64,000 bases of DNA from Calliopsis andreniformis (Eukaryota; Arthropoda; Insecta; Hymenoptera; Andrenidae), in assembly GCF_051401765.1 (NCBI RefSeq), contig NW_027480423.1, positions 930,001 to 994,000 on the forward strand, given 5' to 3'. Position numbers and translations under genes: made by a program. Positions 23,121 to 35,000 of this stretch are shown piece after piece. The notes under the pieces were generated by a model. That model saw only the letters and a list, made by a program, of their open reading frames with translations. It searched no databases and had not been told where the DNA came from. Every line of letters starts with the position of its first letter. Position 1 is the stretch's first letter.

Positions 23121-25183
23121 CATTTCTACGTTCCGGGCAACCTAGGCTTCACTCTAGGGCATTGCTCCACTAGATCGAATAGCTAGGGCCTTAGAAGTCA
23201 ACGCCAGAGGCATAAAATACAATATAAATACAACAGCTTTTCCATCGTAAAAAACGAATAATTGCAACCAGTGTGAAAGTTATGGTTATTTCTACATTCC
23301 GAGCAACCTAGGCTTCACTCTAGGGCGTTGCTCCACCAGATCTAATAGTTAGGTCCTTAGAAGTCAACTCCAGAAGCATAAAATACAATATAAATATAAC
23401 AGTTTTTCCATCGTATAAAACGAATAATAGCAACCAGTGTGAAAGTTATGGTCATTTCTACGTTCCGGGCAACCTAGGCTTCACTCTAGGGCGTTGCTCC
23501 ACCAGATCAAACAGTTAGGGCCTTAGAAGTCAACGCACGAAGCATAAAATACAAAATAAATAGAACAGTTTTTCCTTTGTATAAAACGAATAATTGCTAC
23601 CAGTGTAAAAGTTACGGTCATTTCTACGTTCCGGGCAACCTAGGCTTCACTCTAGGGCGGTGCTCCGCCATATCCAATATCTACGGCGTTAGAAGCCTAC
23701 GCCTGAAGCATAAAATACAATGAAAATACAACGGTCTCTTCATCGTATAACAGGAATAATTGCAACAAGCGTGAAAGTAATGATCATTTCGGCGTTTCGG
23801 GCATCCTAGACTTAACTCTGAGGCATTGCTCCACCAGATCGAATAGTTAGGGCCTAAGATGTCAACGCCAGAAGCATAAAATGCAATATAAATACAACAG
23901 TCTTTCCATTGTATAAAACGAATAATTGCTACCAGTGTAAAAGTTATGGTCACTTCTACGTTCCGGGCAACCTAGGCTTCACCCTAGGGCGTTGTTCCAC
24001 CAGGTCGAATAGTTAGGGCCTAAGAAGTGAACGCCAGAAGCATAAAATACAATATAAATGCAACAGTTTTTCCATCGTATAAAACGAATAATTGCAACCA
24101 GTGTGAAAGTTATGGTCATTTCTACATTCCGAGCAACCTAGGCTTCACTCTAGGGCGTTGCTCCAACCGATTGAATAGTTAGGGCCTTAGAAGTCATCGC
24201 CCGCAGCATAAAATGCAATAAAAATACAACAGCTTTTCCATCGTATAACAGGATTAATTGCAACAAGTTTGAAAGTGATGGTCATTTCTACGTTCCGGGC
24301 AACCTAGGCTTCACCCTAGGGCGTTGCTCCACTAGATCGAATAGCTAGGGCCTTAGAAGTCAACGCCAGAGGCATAAAATACAATATAAATACAACAGCT
24401 TTTCCATTGTAAAAAACGAATAATTGCAGTCAGTATGAAAGTAATTGTCATTTCTTCGTTCCGGGCATCCTAGGCTTCACTCTAGGGCGTTGCTCCACCA
24501 GATCAAACAGTTAGGGCCTTAGAAGTCAACGCCCGAAGCATAAAATACAAAATAAAAAGAACAGTTTTTCCGTTGTATAAAACGAATAATTGCTACCAGT
24601 GTAAATGTTATGGTCATTTCTACGTTCCGGGCAACCTAGGCTTCACCCTAGGGCGTTGTTCCACCAGATCGAATAGTTAGGGCCCAAGAAGTGAACGCCA
24701 GAAGCATAAAATACAATATAAATACAACAGTTTTTCCATCGTATAAAACGAATAATTGCAACCAGTGTGAAAGTTATGGTCATTTCTACATTCCCAGCAA
24801 CCTAGGCTTCACTCTAGGGCGTTGCTCCACCAGATCGCATAGTTAGGTCCTTAGAAGTCAACGCCAGAAGCATAAAATACGATATAAATACAGCACCTTT
24901 TCCATCGTATAAAAGGAATAATTGCAAACAGTGTGAAAGTAATGGTCATTTCTACGTTCCGGGCAACCTAGGCTTCACTCTACGGCGTTGTTCCACCAGA
25001 TCGAATAGTTAGGGCCTAAGAAGTCAACACCAGAAGAATAAAATACAAAATAAATACAACAGCCTTTACACCGTATAAAACGAATAATTGCAACCTGTGT
25101 GAAGGTTATGGTCATATCTACGTTCCGGGCAACCTAGGCTTCTCTGTAGGGCGTTGCTCCACCAGATCGAAGTGTTAGGGCCT
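23121..25183 (+). repeat. ~2.06 kb segment, first copy of a 31-monomer-offset pair
   Basis: Matches 28267-30329 at offset 5,146 bp. The right edge is sharp: GGGCCTTAG here against GGGCCTAAG at 30330. Shared rare variants include TACAGCACCTTTTCC (24889/30035), CAGCCTTTACACCG and CGAAGTGTTAGGG. Scattered differences include CCAACCGATTG here against CCAACAGATTG. Confidence 0.87.
24715..24880 (+). repeat. Representative satellite monomer (166 bp)
   Basis: This unit is exactly 166 bp and differs from my by-eye consensus at only a few bases (CATTCCCAGC for CGTTCCGGGC, GCATAG for GAATAG, GGTCC for GGGCC). Unit positions 1-60 are AT-rich (about 28% GC in the consensus) with a T5 run and an A4 run; positions 70-160 are GC-richer. 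A dyad CCTAG / CTAGG separated by 8 nt lies at 24801-24805 and 24814-24818. The consensus has 36 C, 32 G and 7 CpG in 166 bp, so CpG is at expectation. The start of the unit at AATATAAATA is an arbitrary phase choice. Confidence 0.9.
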
Positions 25184-25230
25184 TAGAAGTCAACGCCCGA
25201 AGCATAAAATACAATAGAAATACAACAGTT

Positions 25231-26882
25231 TTTCCATCGTAAAAAACGAATAATTGCAACCAGTGTGAAAGTTATGGTTATTTCTACATTCCGAGCAACC
25301 TAGGCTTCACTCTAGGGCGTTGCTCCACCAGATCGAATAGTTAGGTCCTTAGAAGTCAACTCCTGAAGCATAAAATACAATATAAATATAACAGTTTTTC
25401 CATCGTATAAAACGAATAATAGCAACCAGTGTGAAAGTTATGGTCATTTCTACGTTCCGGGCAACCTAGGCTTCACTCTAGGGCGTTGCTCCACCAGATC
25501 AAACAGTTAGGGCCTTAGAAGTCAACGCCCGAAGCATAAAATACAAAATAAATAGAACAGTTTTTCCTTTGTATAAAACGAATAATTGCTACCAGTGTAA
25601 AAGTTATGGTCATTTCTACGTTCCGGGCATCCTAGGCTTCACTCTAGGGCGGTGCTCCGCCATATCCAATATCTACGGCCTTAGAAGCCTACGCCTGAAG
25701 CATAAAATACAATAAAAATACAACGGTCTTTTCATCGTATAACAGGAATAATTGCAACAAGCGTGAAAGTAATGATCATTTCGTCGTGTCGGGCACCCTA
25801 GACTTAACTCTGAGGCATTGCTCCACCAGATCGAATAGTTAGGGCCTAAGATGTCAACGCCAGAAGCATAAAATACAATATAAATACAACAGTTTTTCCA
25901 TTGTATAAAACGAATAATTGCTAACAGTGTAAAAGTTATGGTCATTTCTACGTTCCGGGCAACCTAGGCTACACCCTAGGGCGTTGTTCCACCAGGTCGA
26001 ATAGTTAGGGCCTAAGAAGTGAACGCCAGAAGCATAAAATACAATATAAATGCAACAGTTTTTCCATCGTATAAAACGAATAATTGTAACCAGTGTGAAA
26101 GTTATGGTCATTTCTACATTCCGAGCAACCTAGGCTTCACTCTAGGGCGTTGCTCCAACAGATTGAATAGTTAGGGCCTTAGAAGTCATCGCCCGCAGCA
26201 TAAAATGCAATAAAAATACAACAGCTTTTCCATCGTATAACAGGATTAATTGCAACCAGTTTGAAAGTGATGGTCATTTCTACGTTCCGGGCAACCTAGG
26301 CTTCACCCTAGGGCGTTGCTCCACTAGATCGAATAGCTAGGGCCTTAGAAGTCAACGCCAGAGGCATAAAATACAATATAAATACAACAGCTTTTCCATT
26401 GTAAAAAACGAATAATTGCAGTCAGAGTGAAAGTAATTGTCATTTCTTCGTTCCGGGCATCCTAGGCTTCACTCTAGGGCGTTGCTGCACCAGATCAAAC
26501 AGTTAGGGCCTTAGAAGTCAACGCCCGAAGCATAAAATACAAAATAAAAAGAACAGTTTTTCCGTTGTATAAAACGAATAATTGCTACCAGTGTAAATGT
26601 TATGGTCATTTCTACGTTCCGGGCAACCTAGGCTTCACCCTAGGGCGTTGTTTCACCAGATCGAATAGTTAGGGCCCAAGAAGTGAACGCCAGAAGCATA
26701 AAATACAATATAAATACAACAGTTTTTCCATCGTATAAAACGAATAATTGCAACCAGTGTGAATGTTATGGTCATTTCTACATTCCCAGCAACCTAGGCT
26801 TCACTCTGGGGCGTTGCTCCACCAGATCGAATAGTTAGGTCCTTAGAAGTCAACGCCAGAAGCATAAAATACGATATAAATA
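25231..26882 (+). repeat. ~1.65 kb segment, 12-monomer-offset copy of 23239-24890
   Basis: Offset 1,992 bp from 23239-24890. Shared markers: TCCATCGTAAAAAACG, AACAGTTTTTCCTTTG, GGTGCTCCGCCATATCC and GCAGTCAG. Local changes here include TTTCGTCGTGTCGGGCACCC at about 25779 and GCTAACAGTG at 25920, so it is somewhat more diverged than the 31-monomer pair. Confidence 0.82.
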
Positions 26883-28266
26883 CAACAGCTTTTGCATCGT
26901 ATAAAAGGAATAATTGCAAACAGTGTGAAAGTAATTATCATTTCTACGTTCCAGGCAACCTAGGCTTCACTCTAGGGCGTTGTTCCACCAGATCGAATAG
27001 TTAGGGCCTAAGAAGTCAACGTCAGAAGCATAAAATACAATATAAATATAACAGTTTTTCCATCGTATAAAACGAATAATAGCAACCAGTGTGAAAGTTA
27101 TGGTCATTTCTACGTTCCGGGTAACCTATGTTTCACTCTGGAGCATTGCTCCACCAGATAGAGTAGCTAGGGACTTAGAATTCAACGCCAGAAGAATAAA
27201 ATACAATATAAGTACAACAGTTTTTCCATTGGATAAAATGAATATTTGCAAACATTGTGAAAGTAATGGTCATTTCTACGTTCCGGGCAACCCATGTGAC
27301 ACTCTAGGGCGTTGCTCCACCACATCTAATAGCTACGGCCTTCAAAGTCAACGCCAGAAGCGTAAAATACGATATAAATACAACAGCTTTTCCATCATAT
27401 AAAACGAATAATGGTAACCAGTGTGAAAGTTATGGTCATTTCAACGTACCGGGCAACCTAGGCATCACGCTAGGGTGTTGCTCCACCAGATCCAATAGTT
27501 AGGGCCTATGAAGTCAACGCCAGAAGCATAAAATACAATAAAGGTGCAACAGTTTTTCCAACGTATAAAAGGAATAATTGCAACCAGTGTGAAGGTAATG
27601 GTATGTTCTACGTTCCGGGCAACCTAGGCTTCACTCTACGGCCTTGTTCCACCAGATCGAATAGTTAGGGCCTAAGAAGTCAACACCAGAAGAATAAAAT
27701 ACAAAATAAATACAACAGCCTTTACACCATATAAAACGAATAATTGCAACCTGTGTGAAGGTTATGGTCATATCTACGTTCCGGGCAACCTAGGCTTCTC
27801 TGTAGGGCGTTGCTCCACCAGATCGAAGTGTTAGGGCCTAAGAAGTCAACGCCCGAAGCATAAAATACAATAGAAATACAACAGTTTTTCCAACGTATAA
27901 AACGAATAATTGCAACCATTATGAAACTTATGGTCATTTCTACGTTCCGGGCAACCTAGGCTTCACCCTAGGGCGTTGTTCCACCAGATCGAATAGTTAG
28001 GGCCTAAGAAGTGAACGCCAGAAGCATAAAATGCAATAAAAATACAACAGTTTTTCCATCGTATAACAGGATTAATTGCAACCAGTTTGAAAGTCAAGGT
28101 CATTTCTACGTTCCGAGCAACCTAGGCTTCACTCTAGGGCGTTGCTCCAACAGACTGAATAGTCAGGGCCTTAGAAGTCAACGCCCGAAGCATAAAATGC
28201 AATAAAAATACAACAGTTTTTCCATCGTATAACAGGATTAATTGCAACCAGTTTGAAAGTGATGGT

Positions 28267-30329
28267 CATTTCTACCTTCCGGGCAACCTAGGCTTCACTC
28301 TAGGGCATTGCTCCACTAGATCGAATAGCTAGGGCCTTAGAAGTCAACGCCAGAGGCATAAAATACAATATAAATACAACAGCTTTTCCATCGTAAAAAA
28401 CGAATAATTGCAACCAGTGTGAAAGTTATGGTTATTTCTACATTCCGAGCAACCTAGGCTTCACTCTAGGGCGTTGCTCCACCAGATCGAATAGTTAGGT
28501 CCTTAGAAGTCAACTCCAGAAGCATAAAATACAATATAAATATAACAGTTTTTCCATCGTATAAAACGAATAATAGCAACCAGTGTGAAAGTTATGGTCA
28601 TTTCTACGTTCCGGGCAACCTAGGCTTCACTCTAGGGCGTTGCTCCACCAGATCAAACAGTTAGGGCCTTAGAAGTCAACGCACGAAGCATAAAATACAA
28701 AATAAATAGAACAGTTTTTCCTTTGTATAAAACGAATAATTGCTACCAGTGTAAAAGTTACGGTCATTTCTACGTTCCGGGCAACCTAGGCTTCACTCTA
28801 GGGCGGTGCTCCGCCATATCCAATATCTACGGCCTTAGAAGCCTACGCCTGAAGCATAAAATACAATAAAAATACAACGGTCTTTTCATCGTATAACAGG
28901 AATAATTGCAACAAGCGTGAAAGTAATGATCATTTCGGCGTTTCGGGCATCCTAGACTTAACTCTGAGGCATTGCTCCACCAGATCGAATAGTTAGGGCC
29001 TAAGATGTCAACGCCAGAAGCATAAAATACAATATAAATACAACAGTTTTTCCATTGTATAAAACGAATAATTGCTACCAGTGTAAAAGTTATGGTCATT
29101 TCTACGTTCCGGGCAACCTAGGCTTCACCCTAGGGCGTTGTTCCACCAGGTCGAATAGTTAGGGCCTAAGAAGTGAACGCCAGAAGCATAAAATACAATA
29201 TAAATGCAACAGTTTTTCCATCGTATAAAACGAATAATTGCAACCAGTGTGAAAGTTATGGTCATTTCTACATTCCGAGCAACCTAGGCTTCACTCTAGG
29301 GCGTTGCTCCAACAGATTGAATAGTTAGGGCCTTAGAAGTCATCGCCCGCAGCATAAAATGCAATAAAAATACAACAGCTTTTCCATCGTATAACAGGAT
29401 TAATTGCAACCAGTTTGAAAGTGATGGTCATTTCTACGTTCCGGGCAACCTAGGCTTCACCCTAGGGCGTTGCTCCACTAGATCGAATAGCTAGGGCCTT
29501 AGAAGTCAACGCCAGAGGCATAAAATACAATATAAATACAACAGCTTTTCCATTGTAAAAAACGAATAATTGCAGTCAGTATGAAAGTAATTGTCATTTC
29601 TTCGTTCCGGGCATCCTAGGCTTCACTCTAGGGCGTTGCTCCACCAGATCAAACAGTTAGGGCCTTAGAAGTCAACGCCCGAAGCATAAAATACAAAATA
29701 AAAAGAACAGTTTTTCCTTTGTATAAAACGAATAATTGCTACCAGTGTAAATGTTATGGTCATTTCTACGTTCCGGGCAACCTAGGCTTCACCCTAGGGC
29801 GTTGTTCCACCAGATCGAATAGTTAGGGCCCAAGAAGTGAACGCCAGAAGCATAAAATACAATATAAATACAACAGTTTTTCCATCGTATAAAACGAATA
29901 ATTGCAACCAGTGTGAAAGTTATGGTCATTTCTACATTCCCAGCAACCTAGGCTTCACTCTAGGGCGTTGCTCCACCAGATCGCATAGTTAGGTCCTTAG
30001 AAGTCAACGCCAGAAGCATAAAATACGATATAAATACAGCACCTTTTCCATCGTATAAAAGGAATAATTGCAAACAGTGTGAAAGTAATGGTCATTTCTA
30101 CGTTCCGGGCAACCTAGGCTTCACTCTACGGCGTTGTTCCACCAGATCGAATAGTTAGGGCCTAAGAAGTCAACACCAGAAGAATAAAATACAAAACAAA
30201 TACAACAGCCTTTACACCGTATAAAACGAATAATTGCAACCTGTGTGAAGGTTATGGTCATATCTACGTTCCGGGCAACCTAGGCTTCTCTGTAGGGCGT
30301 TGCTCCACCAGATCGAAGTGTTAGGGCCT
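28267..30329 (+). repeat. ~2.06 kb segment, second copy of the 31-monomer-offset pair
   Basis: Partner of 23121-25183. It holds the minority-type monomer at 28932 and the CAGCACC variant at 30035. After 30329 the array switches to a match with 26021 onward, so this region is a patchwork of copied blocks. Confidence 0.87.
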
Positions 30330-30336
30330 AAGAAGT

Positions 30337-31080
30337 CAACGCCAGAAGCATAAAATACAATATAAATGCAACAGTTTTTCCATCGTATAAAACGAATAAT
30401 TGTAACCAGTGTGAAAGTTATGGTCATTTCTACATTCCGAGCAACCTAGGCTTCACTCTAGGGCGTTGCTCCAACAGATTGAATAGTTAGGGCCTTAGAA
30501 GTCATCGCCCGCAGCATAAAATGCAATAAAAATACAACAGCTTTTCCATCGTATAACAGGATTAATTGCAACCAGTTTGAAAGTGATGGTCATTTATACG
30601 TTCCGGGCAACCTAGGCTTCACCCTAGGGCGTTGCTCCACTAGATCGAATAGCTAGGGCCTTAGAAGTCAACGCCAGAGGCATAAAATACAATATAAATA
30701 CAACAGCTTTTCCATTGTAAAAAACGAATAATTGCAGTCAGAGTGAAAGTAATTGTCATTTCTTCGTTCCGGGCATACTAGGCTTCACTCTAGGGCGTTG
30801 CTGCACCAGATCAAACAGTTAGGGCCTTAGAAGTCAACGCCCGAAGCATAAAATACAAAATAAAAAGGACAGTTTTTCCGTTGTATAAAACGAATAATTG
30901 CTACCAGTGTAAATGTTATGGTCATTTCTACGTTCCGGGCAACCTACGCTTCACCCTAGGGCGTTGTTTCACCAGATCGAATAGTGAGGGCCCATGAAGT
31001 GAACGCCAGAAGCATAAAATACAATATAAATACAACAGTTTTTCCATCGTATAAAACGAATAATTGCAACCAGTGTGAAA
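30337..31080 (+). repeat. ~744 bp segment, 26-monomer-offset copy of 26021-26764
   Basis: Offset 4,316 bp from 26021-26764. Shared rare variants are AATAATTGTAACCAGTG, GCAGTCAGAGTGAAAG, TTGCTGCACCAG and GTTGTTTCACC. The same block occurs a third time from 57715 (superunit 2), and its last part a fourth time from 61589. Confidence 0.82.
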
Positions 31081-31947
31081 GTTATGGTCATTTCTTCGTT
31101 CCGGGCAACCTAGGCTTCACACTAGGACGTTGCTCCACCAGGTCGAATAGTTAGGGCCTTAAAAGTCAACGCGCGAAGCACAAAGTGCAAAATAAATAAA
31201 ACAGCTTTTCCATCGTATAAAACGAATAATTGCAACCAGTGTGAACGTAATGGTCATTTCTACGTTCCGGGCAACCTAGGCTTCACTCTAGGGCGTTGCT
31301 CCACCAGATCGAATAGTTAGGGCCTTAGAAATCAACGCCAGAAGCATAAAATACAATAAATGTGCAACAGTTTTTCCATCATATAACATGAATAACTGCA
31401 TACAGTGTGAAAGTAATTGTCATTTCTACGTTCCAGGCAACCTAGGCTTCACTCTAGGGCGTTGTTCCACCAGATCGAATAGTTAGGGCCTAAGAAGTCA
31501 ACGTCAGAAGCATAAAATACAATATAAATATAACAGTTTTTCCATCGTATAAAACGAATAATTGCTACCAGTGTGAAAGTTATGGTCATTTCTACGTTCC
31601 GGGCAACCTAGGCTTCACTCTAGGGAGTTGCTCCACCAGATCGAATGGTTAGGGCCTAAGAAGTCCACGCCCGAAGCATAAAATACGATAAAGATGCAAC
31701 AGTTTTTCCATCGTATAAAACGAATGATTGCAACCAGTGTGAAATTTATGGTCATTCCTACATTCCGAGCAACCTAGGCTTCACTCCAGAGCGTTGCCCC
31801 ACAAGATCGAATAGTTAGGTCCTTAGACGTCAACGCCCGAAGCATACAATACAAAATAAATGGAACAGTTTTTCCATGTATAAAACGAATAATTGCTACC
31901 AGTGTGAAAGTTATGGTCATTTCTACGTTCCGGGCAACCTAGGCTTC

Positions 31948-32028
31948 GCCCTAGGGCGTTGTACCACCAGATCGAATAGTTAGGGCCTATGAAGTGAACG
32001 CCAGAAGCATAAAATACAATATAAATCC
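31948..32028 (+). repeat. Junction between superunit copies 1 and 2
   Basis: These 81 bp match neither flank well. Against the right flank of copy 2 (59326-59406) I count about 8 differences, and the left flank of copy 1 (4570-4650) is more distant still. The closest relative I see is about 1921-1995, which shares GTTGTACCACCAGATCG and GAAGTGAACGCC with about four differences. The next unit (32029 onward, CAGTATGAAACTTATGG) likewise resembles 1996-2150. The junction is therefore a satellite-to-satellite joint, consistent with unequal exchange in a third, related register. Confidence 0.75.
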
Positions 32029-35000
32029 AACAGTTTTTCCATCGTATAAAACGAATAATTGCCACCAGTATGAAACTTATGGTCATTTCTACGTACCGGG
32101 CAACCTAAGCTTCACTCTAGGGCGTTGCTCTACCAGATCGAATAGTTAGGGCCTTAGAAGTCAACGCCCGAAGCATAAAATACAATATAAATACAACAGT
32201 TTTTCCACCGTATTAAACGAATAATTTCAACCAGTGTGAATCTTATGGTCATTTCTACATTCCGAGCAACCTAGGCTTCACTCTAGGGCGTTGAGCCAAC
32301 AGTTTGAATAGTTAGGGCCTTAGCAGTCAACGCACGAAGCATAAAATACAATATAAATACAACAGTTTTTCCATCATATAAAACGTATAATTGCAACCAG
32401 TATGAAAGCTATGGTCATTTCTACTTTACGGGCTACCTAGACTACACCATAGGGCGTTGTTCCACCAGATCGAATAGTTAGGGCCTAAGAAGTGAACGCC
32501 AGAAGCATAAAATACAATATAAATACAATAGCTTTTCCATCGTGTAAAACGAATAATTGCTACCGGTGTGAAAGTTATGGTCATTTCTACGTTCCGGTCA
32601 ACCTAGGCCTCACCATAGGGCGTTGTTCCACCAGATCGAATAGTTAGGGCCTAAGAAGTGAACGCCAGAAGCATAAAATACAATATAAATACAACAGTTT
32701 TTCCATCATATAAAACGTATAATTGCAACCAGTATGAAAGCTATGGTCATTTCTACTTTACGGGCTACCTAGACTACACCATAGGGCGTTGCTCCTACTG
32801 ACTGAATAGTTAGGGCCTTAGAAGTCATTGCCCGAAGCATAAAATGCAATAAAAATACAACAGTTTTTCCATCATATAACAGGAATATTTGCAACCAGTT
32901 TGAAAGTGATGGTAATTTCAACGTTCCGGGCAACATAGGCTTCACTCTAGGGCGTTGCTCCACTAGATCGAATAGTGAGTGCCTTAGAAGTCAACGCCAG
33001 AAGCATAAAATGCAATATAAATACAACAGCTTTTCCATCGTATAAAACGAATAATTGCAACCAGTATGGAAGTGAACGTCATTTCTACTTTCCGGGCAAC
33101 CTAGGCTTCACCCTAGGGCGTTGCTCCAACAGATTGAATAGTTAGCGCCTTAGAAGTCAACGCCGGAAGCATAAAATGCAATAAAAATACAACAGTTTTT
33201 CCATCGTATAAAACGAATAATTGCAACCAGTATGGAAGTGAACGTCATTTCTACTTTCCGGGCAACCTAGGCTTCACCCTAGGGCTTTGCTCCAACAGAT
33301 TGAATAGTTAGGGCCTTAGAAGTCAACGCCCGAAGCATAAAATACAAAATAAATAGAATAGTTTTTTCATCGTATAAAACGAATAATAGCAACCAGTGTC
33401 AAGGGGATGGTCATTTGTACGTTCCAGGCAACCTAGGCTTCACTCTAGGGCGTTGTTCCACCAGATCGAATTGTTAGGGCCTATCATGTCAACGCCAGAA
33501 GCATAAGATACAATATAAATATAACAGTTTTTCCATCGTATAGAACGAATAATAGCAACCAGTGTGAAAGCTATGGTCATTTCTACGTTCCGGGCAACCT
33601 AGGCTTTACTCTAGGGCGTTGCTCCACCAGATCAAACAGTTAGGGCCTCAGAAGTCAACGCCCGAAGCATAAAATACAAAATAAATAGAACAGTTTTTCC
33701 ATTGTATAAAACGAATAATTGCTACCAGTGTATAAGTTATGGTCATTTCTACGTTCCGGGCAACCTAGGCTTCACTCTATGGCGTTGTTTCACCAGATCG
33801 AATTGTTAGGGCCTAAGAAGTGAACGCCAGAAGCATAAGATACAATATAAATATAACAGTCTTTCCATCGTATACAACGAAAAATAGCATCCAGTGTGAA
33901 AGTTATGGTCATTTCTACGTTCCTGGCAACCTAGGCTTCACTCTAGGTCGTTGATCCAGCAGATCAAACAGTTAGGGCCTTAGAAGTCAACGGCCGAAGC
34001 ATAAAATACAAAATAAACAGAACAGTTTTTCCATCGTATAGAACGAATAATAGCAACCAGTGTCAAAGTTATAGTCATTTCTACGTTCCGGGCAACCTAG
34101 GCTTCACCCCAGGGCGTTGTTCCACCAGATCGCATAGTTAGGGCCTAAGAAGTGAACACCAGCAGCATAAAATTCAATATAAATACAACTGTTCTTCCAT
34201 CATATAAAACGAATGATTGTAACCAGTATGAAAGTTATGGTCATTTGTACGTTCCGGGCAACCTAGGCTTCGCTCTATGGCGTTCTTCCGCCACATCGAA
34301 TAGCTACGGCCTCAGCAGTCAAAGCCTGAAGCATAAAATACAATAAAAATACAACAGTCTTTCCATCCTATAATAGGAATAATTGCAACCCGTGTGAAAG
34401 TGATGGTCATTTGTACGTTCCAGGCAACCTAGGCTTCACTGTAGGGCGTTGTTCCACCAGATCGAATTGTCAGGGCCTAAGAAGTCAATGCCAGCAGCAT
34501 AAAATACAATATAAATGCAACAGTTCTTCCATCATATAAAACGAATGATTGCAACCAGTATGAAAGTTATGGTCACTTCTACGTTCCGGGCAACCTAGGC
34601 TTCACTCTATGGCGTTCTTCCACCACATCGAATAGCTCCGGCCTCAGAAGTGAACGCCTGAAGCATAAAATACAATAAAAATACAACAGTCTTTCCATCC
34701 TATAATAGGAATAATTGCAACCCGTGTGAAAGTGATGGTCATTTGTACGTTCCAGGCAACCTAGGCTTCACTGTAGGGCGTTGTTCCACCAGATCGAATT
34801 GTCAGGGCCTAAGAAGTCAATGCCAGCAGCATAAAATACAATATAAATGCAACAGTTCTTCCATCATATAAAACGAATGATTGCAACCAGTATGAAAGTT
34901 ATGGTCACTTCTACGTTCCGGGCAACCTAGGCTTCACTCTATGGCGTTCTTCCACCACATCGAATAGCTCCGGCCTCAGAAGTCAACGCCTGAAGCATAA

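Larger units (their letters stand above)
4651..31947 (+). repeat. Superunit copy 1 (27,378 bp register, ~165 monomers)
   Basis: This segment of 27,297 bp matches 32029-59325 at a constant offset of 27,378 bp. I checked the offset at many sites (e.g. 5391/32769, 10794/38172, 13891/41269, 16110/43488, 30212/57590). The left edge is where AAATAT|AACAG (copy 1) and AAATCC|AACAG (copy 2) stop agreeing; the right edge is GGCTTC followed by G here and A in copy 2. Apart from one 122 bp patch at 20099-20220, the differences I noticed are isolated substitutions: 5017 C/A, 7077 T/C, 7274 C/G, 20737 A/G, 30483 A/T and 31243 G/C (copy 1/copy 2). My reading is not exhaustive, but identity is clearly above 99.5%. 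In centromere terms this is a very long higher-order repeat or a recent segmental duplication within the array. Confidence 0.95.

Noticed and set aside
24870..24890. Near match to the yeast replication origin core on the minus strand of the AT-rich segment
   Set aside because: One mismatch in an AT-rich 11-mer is expected by chance, and the host is unknown.
27091..27402. Longest forward frame, 103 codons, duplicated at 54469-54780
   Set aside because: It is made wholly of satellite monomer sequence and ends at the next unit's stop. Perfect conservation in the second copy reflects the 27.4 kb duplication, not selection.
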